This document shows, piece by piece, positions 54,641 through 64,000 of a stretch of DNA of 64,000 nt; position 1 is the stretch's first letter, and the number at the start of each line of letters is the position of its first letter. Origin of the DNA: Phoronis australis (taxonomy: Eukaryota; Phoronida; Phoronidae). The stretch is taken from the NCBI GenBank assembly GCA_002633005.1, contig NMRA01000420.1, forward strand, positions 208,318-272,317. The letters are read 5' to 3'. Position numbers and translations under genes: made by a program. The notes beneath the pieces were generated by a model that was not told the origin of the DNA, did not search any database, and saw nothing but the letters and a program-made list of their open reading frames with translations.

Positions 54641-57278
54641 CCAATGTGCTAGTTGTTTGGGACGACTTTAATTGATTTCACTTACGGTATATTCCAAATT
54701 TTTGTCAGCCATTTTCAGGCTTTTTGGCTTACGACACTTCCTAAACTTGAGTCGCCATGTCCTTTTATTAAATGGCCAGGACTCTCGCGAGGTGTGCTGT
54801 TGTGAAGAAAGTTGATCTTTCCAACATTAGAGCCTGTACAAATTGAATTAAAAATAAGTTTTCTATTTCCCATTTTCCTTTTGTGCCAACTCAAGATAAG
54901 TGTCTGTTGTTCTGTACTCCGGCACATTGTTTACTCAGATGAGCTTCTGGTCTAAGCAATCGCCCTTGATTACCCCTAGATTCAAGCTTCAAACTCATGA
55001 CGTGATCTTTAGTGCTGGGGTCATCTAGTGCAAGTTAAGAATAGACAGTCATATGTAGATATGAACCATGTTGTACTTGAGCCAGCACGTGATAATAACT
55101 CTTCGTGAATTTGCACACAGTAGGTTGGAAAATGCTCAAAATAATGCCAAGTTCAATTTAGAGTGGACCTGGACCCATTTTGAATGTGCAGTGTTCTCCA
55201 CAACCTATTGGACTCGTCACTGCGTTGAGTTTGAATTTTGCCATGACGAGTTTGGCTTCCTTGTGTCGAGTTTGAAAACCGATGCAACAAGTTTAAAATT
55301 ATGGGACATTACGACATTTTGGCCTTTTGGTACCAGATCAATGTATTATTTCAAGACTTAACACACAAACTCTCCACAGTATGGACATTGGACTTTCGAA
55401 CATAGATGAATTTTATAAATCCAGTAGAGTTAAAATTTTCTGTTGTGGAAAACACTGGTGTGGTGTGTAATGGCTTCAACTTTTCAAAGCAAGTTGTTTT
55501 ATGAAATGTGTACTTCACTGAGGCTTATCTTGCAGTGGAACAGTATGAATTTTTTATATAACGATGAAAAATATTGCAACCTGATCATGCTCTGCTTACC
55601 GCCCACACCCAATGTTTCATGATCGAGACTTCTTAAAAGTGTCTGTGCTTTTGTGAACGTTTGTCGCTCAAAACTATGAGCCCAAAACGGGCGCAACTCG
55701 CTTACCTTTCAGTGACATTCAATCAGTTTTAGGGAAACGGGAACCTTGCCTTACTATGGCGGTAAAATACTCGTATTCTCGTGCTCTTTACTGAGCAGCG
55801 ACTGAGGTATGCAAGATCCCAATCACGGTCGGGATCGTGGCGCCACTGTATCTTGTGCGCTATTCCACCTTAGGCTGTCGAAGTCTGTTACGTCAATCCG
55901 TTGACGTATATTTTAACTGATATGCTTGAAGTCCGACATCAGTGTAGCTCTGTAAGGGTAAAATGGGTCCACTGTGTAAGCACCCACTCCCTACTTTTCA
56001 AAAATCTCAATTTTGACCACCCATGCTCGGCTTATCGCCCACCCGGCTGTTTAGATTCCCAATTAAAGCACTCTGGGCGGTAACTCCGACGATTAAAGTA
56101 GCTGCAAAACGGTGTCTGGGATTTTTAGGCCTTTGGGCCTGAGATCTTGACTGTAAAAAATGAAGACCTCGACTTTCCATTACAAGTTCGGAGGTCTTTA
56201 TTTTTGGGAGCCGAGTTCTTCAGATCAAAGACCTTAAAAACCATTTTGTAGGTAATATGCCTAATAAACAGAATCTGCAAAATGACTGAGAAAATTTTAA
56301 CGCCTGTGTAAATTACTGCGGTCTCCGTGTTGCTCTTCGGGTCAAAATCAAAATGTCAGAAATCTCCAAAAAGCCTCGGGAGACAACTTGAGGGCTTCAG
56401 TTGCTTATTTCTTAAGTACCACACTGCATCAAACAATTATACCTACCTAAGCTAACTTTAATTGTCTTTTGAACCAAGTTATGATCGTGAAAGAAGGGTC
56501 TACACAATATTGTTAAAATTAAGATATAAGAGAATTTTGTTCAGGCTAGCTGAGAGCCTGCTTAAACTCAACTTAGACAGGACAAAAACCAGCACATTTT
56601 AAATACTGATTTGCATAACAAAAATGACCTAGTGGGCGGAGCTTTGCCATAGTTGCAACGACAATGTGCTGCCAGTCAATGGCTACTCTGTTATAATTGG
56701 AACTTGTTTGAGCAGTCTGTTAAAGCGTTTCCCAACCATTGTGTTCAACCAAGAAATTAAGGACGTCGATACTCAAGCACCAGACTTGCTTGAAAGTAGA
56801 ATGCGAGGCTGCAAGGCACATGTTTATAGATACGATGTCGTAGCACGGGTGAGAATTTTGTTAATAACATGTAAATACATCGTCTTTGGCATAAACAATA
56901 AAAAAAACTTTCACAAATACCTGCCTAGTCATTGTGGCTTACCTGAACCTGTACAAAAACAGGCATTCATCCTGGAACGTCTTCTGTTATTACTGTTGTT
57001 CAAGTTACACAAGAATATGAAACGCATTTTCTTTTTTTTTAATTCACATGATTTTCACACATTCTGCGACCCACTTTGTCACTAATTGTAAATTTATGGC
57101 ATTTACTGTGTAGCAGTGCAGTCATCTGCGCACTACGTTAAAATCCGGTCGCAGTTTCTGTTACCATGCCACCTAGTTCCCTTACACAAGCTCCGCCCAC
57201 GAGGTCACATGATCGGAATCACTTGTAAACAAACTCCACGTGTATATGACTCAGCAAAAAGATATTAGATAGAACATA
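54641..57278 (+). repeat. Long direct repeat, copy 1 (2.6 kb)
   Basis: From CCAATGTGCTAGTTGTTTGGGAC to TATTAGATAGAACATA it matches 58139-61646 with scattered differences of a few percent by eye. It lacks the 0.87 kb present in copy 2 at 59298-60165. An open frame at 56666-57085 is mirrored in copy 2, but several of the differences seen between them are amino-acid changes, so coding constraint is doubtful. Confidence 0.85.
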
Positions 57279-57757
57279 AAAAGATATTTTACAAAAATGT
57301 CATGTCTAATAATTACCTCCAGGACGAACACGCTATTAAGAAAATCATAAGGGACAACGTTAAAGTTTGTAAGCCTGATGATTACCTTGATGTTATTATT
57401 TATTATCGGAATAGGAAGTCCTCCAACTTGGTCATGAAAAATAACATTTCTAAAGCGAAAGTCCGCCCCGTTGCACAGTGTAGTGTTGTTTATGAATTTG
57501 TATGCCCTATGAATGAATGTCTTCGTTCAAACGTCAAACAATGTTACATTGGTCAAACGGTTTGCAGTCTTTCCCGTCGGTTATCCATGCATCTTCAAAA
57601 TGGCGCCATTCAAGATCATTTTCTGCAATACCACGCACGTAAAATCACCCGTCAAGAAATTGTGGAAAACACGTCAATTCGCTACGTGGAGCAAGATGTG
57701 CTGCGTTTGAAAGTATTAGAGTCCCTTTTAATTGCTTTTGAGAAGCCTATTTTGAAT
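57277..57757 (+). pseudogene. Penelope-like element, GIY-YIG endonuclease fragment, copy 3
   Basis: The frame is open from 57302 to the gap at 57758. It carries [47 protein letters not shown] (GIY position, with two Cys), [17 protein letters not shown] (YIG and R), IQDHFLQYH, and [14 protein letters not shown] with the expected catalytic Glu. Cys pairs between GIY and YIG followed by His residues match the zinc-finger-bearing GIY-YIG of some Penelope-like clades. The copy begins sharply after AACATA at 57278, so it is 5'-truncated and lacks the RT. Its 3' end is lost in the gap. Compared with the intron 1 copies it is the least broken. Confidence 0.75.
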
Positions 57758-57917
57758 NNNNNNNNNNNNNNNNNNNNNNNNNNNNNNNNNNNNNNNNNNN
57801 NNNNNNNNNNNNNNNNNNNNNNNNNNNNNNNNNNNNNNNNNNNNNNNNNNNNNNNNNNNNNNNNNNNNNNNNNNNNNNNNNNNNNNNNNNNNNNNNNNNN
57901 NNNNNNNNNNNNNNNNN
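57758..57917. other. Assembly gap (160 N)
   Basis: A run of N only, inside or just after the Penelope-like fragment. Confidence 1.
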
Positions 57918-58138
57918 AATCTGTATATATTTTTGTTTTTATATATCTGTAATAGCATATCTAAGTATTAGAATACTTATTTTAGATACTACTTAATTGT
58001 ATATGCCTCTATGTATATTAGTTTCATTTATGAATTGTTTACAACCCAGATATAATGCTTCGCGGTTTCTGGGTTTGTTATTATTTCTTTGTATGTTCTG
58101 TATATTCTTCAATAAATATATATCACACCGTCAAAAAC
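57918..58138. other. AT-rich tail between the gap and repeat copy 2
   Basis: AT-rich sequence with AATAAATATATATCACACC near 58110-58130, possibly the 3' tail of the Penelope-like element. It stops exactly where repeat copy 2 begins. Confidence 0.45.
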
Positions 58139-59297
58139 CCAATGTGCTAGTTGTTTGGGACAACTTCAATTGATTTAATTTATATTCCAAATTTTTGTCA
58201 GCCATTTTCAGGCCCTTTGGTCTACGACACTTCCACAACTTGAGTCGCCTTGTCCTTTTATTAAATGGCCAGGACTCTCGCGAGGTGTGCTGGTGTGAAG
58301 AAAGTTGATCTTTCCAACATTAGAGTCTGTACAAATTAAATTAAAAATAAGTTTTCTATTTCCCATTCTCCTTTTGTGCCAACTCAAGATAAGTGTCTGT
58401 TCTGTGCTCCAGTACATTGTTTACTCAGATGAGCTTCTGGTCTAAGCAATCGCCCTTGATTACCCCTAGATTCAAGCTTCAAACTCATGACGTGATCTTT
58501 AGTGCTGGGGTCATCTAGTGCAAGTTAAGAATAGACAGTCGTATCTAGATATGAACCATGTTGTACTTGAGTCAGCATGTGATAATAACTCTTCGTGAAT
58601 TTGCACACAGTAGGTTGGAAAATGCTCAAAATAATTCCAAGTTCAATTTCGAGTGCAAGATTAGACCCTGAATCCACTTTGAATGAGCAATGTTCTCCGC
58701 AACCTATTGGACTCGTCACTGCGTCGAGTTTGAATTTTGTCATGACGAGTTTGGCTTCCTTGTGTCGAGTTTGAAAACTGATGCAACAAGTTTAAAATTA
58801 TGGGACATTACGACATTTTGGCCTTTTGGTACCAGATCAATGTATTATTCCAAGACTTAACACACAAACTCTCCACAGTATGGACATTGGACTTTCGAAC
58901 ATGTATACATGAATTTTATAAATCCAGTAGAGTTAAAATTTTCTGTTGTGGAGAACACTGGTGTGGTGTGTAATGGCTTCAACTTTTAAAAACAAGTTGT
59001 TTTATGAAATGTGTATTTCACTGAGGCTTACCTTGCAGTGGAACAGTGTGAATTCTTTATATAACGGTGAAAAATGTTGCAACCTGATCATGTTCTGCTT
59101 ACCGCCCACACCCAATTTTTCATGATCGAGACTTCCTTAAAAGTGTCTGTGCTTTTGTGAACGTTCGTCGCACAAGACTAAGAGCCCAAAACGGGCGCAA
59201 CTCGCTTACCTTTCAGTGACATTCAATCAGTTTTAGCGAAACAGGAACCTTGCCTTGCTATGGCGGTAAAATACCCGTATTCTCATGCTCTTTACTG

Positions 59298-60165
59298 AAG
59301 GAGACACAATTGTAGCCTTTGGCTCACGCGGAACTCGTGTCAGCTTGTAGTGATTTCTGAAACAGCGCTTGTCGAATGTATTTCATTGCAATGGAAGAAT
59401 CAACAAAGCAGTACTTGATAGGAATTTCAAATCCGTGGCCTACCATTCTGCGATTTCCCGTGACAGCACACGAAACATCACAACCCTGAGCTATGATATA
59501 AGAAAAATCACGAGCACACTCGGTTGATACATGACCAACGATATTGGAAACTCCACCGGCATTATTTTTGACAGAAACTGCATATGAATTGTATTAATTG
59601 TTAACCTCAAGAATTCACCAACAAATGGTAGCCAGTCATGTCTAAAGTAATGGTAACCACGTGCGGCAGAGTAAAAGACGAAACTGTCGCATTGTTTTGA
59701 ATACAAGCTGACCCGAGCCATTGTGACAAGCAACTTGTCTCGCATGTTTTTTGATGACACACTCCTGACACCAAAATGGAAAAGCCCAACCAAAAGAGAC
59801 AGCGTAAGAAATCTACTTGTCATTAAGCACAAGTCCAACATTCTGTCTGCATTCACGTGGTCTGAAACTTGTTTTTTTGAACTCTTGATTTGCCTTGATG
59901 ACTTTTTACATGATGTGTTTTTGCTTCATTATTTTCGCAGGCGACTGAGCACCCCTATTGCTATTGTTTAGTACGTGCTTTGCACTGGTGTCAAATTCTG
60001 GGCTGTTTTATGTGATTGTGGGGAGCAAATCTTGACAAAATCACGTGCTTCCCTTAAAAATACATGGCGAACTAGCGGAGTCTTGAGATATATTGCTTTT
60101 CTCTTGATTTGTACTGAACGCATGCCTACCCGTAGGAATACCTTAGTTCTAGGAGATGACGAGCA
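59298..60165. other. Segment present only in repeat copy 2
   Basis: About 0.87 kb absent from copy 1, where TTTACTGAGCAGCGACTGAGG is continuous. It contains the HIRAN-like pseudogene on the minus strand. It is either an insertion in copy 2 or a deletion in copy 1; I saw no clean target-site duplication. Confidence 0.8.
59324..59721 (-). pseudogene. HIRAN-like domain ORF, frameshifted
   Basis: From the Met at 59721 the minus strand reads MARVSLYSKQCDSFVFYSAA, then RGYHYFRHDWLPFVGE. In another frame it continues with NSYAVSVKNNAGG, NIVGHVSTECARDF, CAVTGNRRMVGHGFEIP and a stop at 59324-59326. G-x-x-Y...W-P-x-x-G-E, then N-x-Y-A-V-x-V, then VGHV is the HIRAN layout seen in DNA-repair helicases and in many stand-alone invertebrate ORFs. 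HIRAN domains bind 3' DNA ends in HLTF. A frameshift near 59610 and a TAA just after it break this copy. Confidence 0.55.
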
Positions 60166-61649
60166 GCGACTGAGGTGTGCAAAAACCGAATCGCGGTTGG
60201 GATCGTGGCGCCACTGTATCGTGTGCGCTATTCCACCTTAGGCTGTCGAAGTCCGTTACGTCAATTCGTTGACGTATCTTTCAACTGGTATGGTTGAAGT
60301 CCGACATCAGTGGTGCTCCGTAAGTGTAAAATGGGTCCACTGTGTAAGCAACCTCTCCCTACTTTTCAAAAATCTATTTTGACCACTCATGCTCGGCTTA
60401 TCGCCCACCCGGTTGTTTAGATTCCCAATTTAAGCGCTCTGGGCGGTAACTCCGACGATTACAGTAGCTGCAGAACGGTGTCTGGGATTTTTAAGGCCTT
60501 TGCGCCAGAGATCTTGACTGCAAAAATCAAGACCTCGACTTTCCATAATAAGTTCGGAGGTCTTTATTTTTGGCAGCCGAGTTCTCCAGATCAAAGGCCT
60601 TAAAAACCATTTTGTAGGTAATATGCCTAATAAACAGAATCTTCAAAATGAATGAGAAAATTTTAACGCCTATGTAAATTACTGCGGTCTCCATGTTGCT
60701 CTTTGGGTCAAAATCAAAATGTCAGAAATGTCCAAAAAGCCTCGGGAGACAACTTGAGGGCTTCAGTTGCTTATTTCTTAACTACCACACTGCATCAAAC
60801 AGTTATACCTACCTAAGCTAACTTTAATTGTCTTTTGAACCAAGTTATGATCATGAAAGAAGGGTCTACACAATGATATTGTTAAAATTAAGTAATAAGC
60901 GAATTTTGTTCAGGCGAGCCGAGAGCCTGCTTAAAATCAACTCAGACAGGACAAAAACCATCACATTTTAAATACTGATTTGCATAACAAAAATGACCTA
61001 GTGGGCGGAGCTTTGCCATAGTTGGAACGACAATGTGCTGCCAGTCAATGGCTACTCTGTTATAATTGGAACTTGTTTGAGCAGTCTGTAAAAGCGTTTT
61101 CCAACCATGTGTTCAACCAAGAAATTAAGGACGTCGATACTCAAGCACCAGACTTGCTTGAAAGTAGAATGCGAGGCTGCAAGGCACATGTTTGTAGATA
61201 CGATGTCATAGCACGGGTGAGAATTTTGTTAATAACATGTAAATACATCGTCTTTGGCATAAACAATAAAAAAAACTTTCACAAATACCTGCCTAGTCAT
61301 TGTGGCTTACCTGAACCTGTACAAAAACACGCATTCATCCTGGAACGTTTTCTGTTATTACTGTTGTTCAAGTTACACAAGAATATGAAACGCATAGTCT
61401 TTTTTTTTAATTCACATGATTTTCACACATTCTGCGACCCACTTTGTCACTAATTGTAAATTTGTGGCATTTACTGTGTAGCAGTGCACTCATCTGCGCA
61501 CTACGTTGAAATCCGGTCGCAGTTTCTGTTACCATGCCACCTAGTTCCCTTACACAAGCTCCGCCCACGAGGTCACATGATCGGAATCACTTGTAAACAA
61601 ACTCCACGTGTATATGACTCAGCAAAAAGATATTAGATAGAACATATTT

Positions 61650-64000
61650 ACTAAAGATATTTCTATGGTGTTAACATCATCTGAAAGAGGAAGTTTGCTA
61701 ATATGGGAAAATGCCGTTTAGTTTCAAATATTCCAACGAAGATAGGCAGCGATGTTAACTGGTGAATTAGCACAGGGTTTCAGGTCAAGTGCAGACACTT
61801 ATGTAACTGGAGAATTTCAGCTTGGAAATGTTCCAACTTTCCAAATGAGTTGTGCTGCTACTTACAGGTTCACCTACTGATTTGTTTCGTGTGTGTTAGT
61901 GAACATGTGCTTTTTTGTGGAGCAATAAAGCCAACAAATGCGAACTATCTATAATCAAGCATAAACTTCTGTTGATGCTTGAGTTGCATGTAAACAATAT
62001 TGTTCTTTGGTGAACTGTGATTGAATCCTGGTATCTACGATCAGAGGCCTGAGCCCCCCCTCTTTTAGATGCGGCGTTCACGCCTTGGTTTTAGTGCAAA
62101 CTAACACTTTTGGATAAAATGAGAGGAATTGTGGAAAATATTGAGATGGTCATGGGTGTGTTGCAGACTATTATAGGAGTGTGGTGTATTTCTGCATAAA
62201 GTGACAAATGGAGTTGCTGGCAAAGGAGCTGTTATTAACCAACGGTTACTAATAACTCATCACATGGAGGTCTGACTGATGATATGAGAAAGAAAGCATT
62301 GTTTTAGATTCCCCCCGAGATGTTTTGGCACTTAATGTGGAACTGATAGATTTATGCAATTTCTTGTGTGTGCTTCTTTTATTGTGGATTTCGTGGAACT
62401 TCTTTCCTTTACCGGTTAGACCATGTTTTCCTATTTTCAGAAAATGAGAAATTCGTTTTAGCAAACTTAAAACTCTTTTTGTTCCCATTTAGTTAGTCGT
62501 CACATTCTGCTTTATGAAATAAAAAGGGATCTGGTAATTACCTTACTCCTTCTATAGAATTTATCTGTTCCATTTCACCAATAATGTGCTGCTCATCATG
62601 GTTATTGTTTTTCAAACCATAAAAGAACAGCGCCACCTTCAGAAAGTATGAAGTACTTGAACATGTCTGCTGCAAAGTTATAATTGATCGATTTGTAGGC
62701 AGAGCATTAAACTTGATGCATTAAATTCTAAATTTTTTGAATTTAAGCAAACACAAAATGTTAGAATTAATGTATCTGCTACTGGAATGGAAATTCCCTT
62801 TTGAAATCTCTAATTTTGTGTTATAAAGCAAATTCTTTGAATTCCATGCTCATGGAAAACCAGGATCTCAATTAGTTAGAATCATTTGCAAGGTCATTAA
62901 GTTCAGTTGGTGGTTCAACATCCTGTACCATTTCTTAGTTGTCATTTTGTTCAGACACATGTTCATGCACTGAAGTAACAACAGTCTAAGGTGCAATGGG
63001 GTGGTTTTCTTGGAATTTGTTAATTGGCCACATAAGCTGTAGGGTCTGTTGTGCTTACAAATTAGCCAGAAAGGTCAAAATTGCTACAGGGACTTATGCT
63101 ATACCTTATGGCTTCTAAGTGTCCTCCCCTGCTGTGCATAACTCACTCCTGATATTGCTTGCTATCTTGATATATGGTTATTAGTGTTCGTGGAAGTCCA
63201 AGCCTTCAGTTACAATCAAGATTTGGTAAGTGTAGAAGGCATTGTGTAGAATAAAAAGTAAACGGTGAAAGTTCTCCGGTTTGGGACAGTGAAAAATAAA
63301 ATTAAATTAATGATTTTGCTCAAGGTTGGAGCTTGTTCGGAATTTCAGAAATAGGCAATGTTGGCCGTCTCGAATTCAAGAAATATCGATGAGAAGTGAT
63401 CACTCACCTCTATGTTACATCGTATGGAACCTGTGTAAGCGTTGGCGTCGGCAGCTTTTTTGCTAATTTTATGAACTGCCTAATGTTATTTTCCGACTCT
63501 GTTGATAAAAATTCAATTTGTCATGTATTCAAGGAAATATGAATACCATCAATGCTAAAATTGCCAATATCCCATTCTTAGGAATCAAGAAATTTTGGCT
63601 TGATTTTCTATTCCCAGATTTTAGAGGCTGCCTAAACTAGAGAATTGCTACAGTAACATTGGTTTCCACTCCATTATAAAGTTAGATATCATAATACGAT
63701 TGCAAACTTCAACTGACGCTGAAGACTGCGAGGTGCGGATTACCAATTTTGGATATTCAAGTCAGACTATATCTTAACTAGTCATGACAATGATAACTAC
63801 AAATCGAATCTTTTGTGAATAACTCTTTGTTGCACATCTCTCTGGATGTAGTTCAGAGTTTACTGTTTTTTATATTGAAAACTAAGTTGCATAGAAATCT
63901 TTTGTTGTGTTATGTAACTTTGAGTTCATACTAGCTACACAGGTTTTGAATGGCAAGTGCATGAAACTTATGGGCAGGTATTTGTTTACATTCTCCTCAT
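61650..64000. other. Unassigned stretch to window end
   Basis: No gene, RNA or clear repeat was recognised. The sequence is AT-rich and may be intronic to the gene of the PAM2-like exon. Confidence 0.35.

Larger units (their letters stand above)
58139..61646 (+). repeat. Long direct repeat, copy 2 (3.5 kb with insertion)
   Basis: Counterpart of 54641-57278. Homology runs from 58139 to about 59297, is broken by 59298-60165, then resumes at GAGCAGCGACTGAGG and continues to 61646. The copies may be two haplotypes set in tandem or a real segmental duplication. Confidence 0.85.

Noticed and set aside
56666-57085. 139-codon frame, mirrored at 61022-61453, as a conserved gene
   Set aside because: Several of the copy differences seen are amino-acid changes, it has a poly-Leu and poly-Phe end, and no family is recognised.
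1-64000. CRISPR arrays, operons, ribosome binding sites
   Set aside because: The spliced metazoan genes show this is not prokaryotic DNA, and the tandem repeats have no spacer structure.

Overview
The window is animal nuclear DNA, AT-rich by eye, with low gene density, spliced genes, many old mobile-element copies, two sized gaps (44445-44681 and 57758-57917) and several single-N joins. The gene content (a Gbx-type homeobox gene and a spliced DNAJC9 gene), Penelope-like retroelement pieces and diverged repeat copies beside single-N joins suggest a highly heterozygous marine invertebrate. A hemichordate, cephalochordate or echinoderm is my best guess, but nothing in the sequence fixes the species.

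Layout. 1-9.2 kb is mostly unassigned non-coding DNA with a decayed multi-copy ORF (3.1-5.3 kb) and a THAP-like zinc-finger start (6.46 kb). 9.28-9.72 kb is a foldback element whose arms carry a tRNA-like sequence. 11.0-13.7 kb is a 2.6 kb long-TIR element; an inverted relative lies at 38.2-40.8 kb. Between them are the two best genes. Gbx has exon 1 at 15678-16239 and exon 2 at 16746-17107, with a near-identical second exon-2 copy at 17211-17572 behind a single N. DNAJC9 has five exons over 27014-37555, with exon 2 present twice inside a 2.3 kb direct duplication that is also joined at a single N. A small minus-strand ORF beginning MGNCC lies head-to-head with DNAJC9.

40.9-42.45 kb is a tandem array of about 148 bp monomers, each with a CTCF-like GCCACTAGGNGGCGC core. 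43.9-45.3 kb holds a LINE C-terminal fragment and an RNase H-like pseudogene around the first gap. 46.9-47.9 kb has short MITE copies. 50.88-51.24 kb is a minisatellite. 53643-53804 is one internal exon with a PAM2-like motif, from a gene I could not name. 54.6-61.65 kb is a long direct repeat with a Penelope-like GIY-YIG fragment and the second gap between its copies; the second copy carries an extra 0.87 kb with a broken HIRAN-like ORF.

Gbx should act as a homeodomain transcription factor with an EH1-like repression motif. DNAJC9 is, by homology, an Hsp70 co-chaperone and histone chaperone. Nothing indicates that the two work together. The strongest observations are: (1) a minisatellite at the exon 2/intron 2 boundary of DNAJC9 that has copied the 5' splice site many times, (2) the CTCF-like tandem array, (3) the inverted 2.6 kb elements flanking Gbx and DNAJC9, (4) the foldback with tRNA-like arms, and (5) exon duplications that look like unmerged haplotypes and would mislead gene models.
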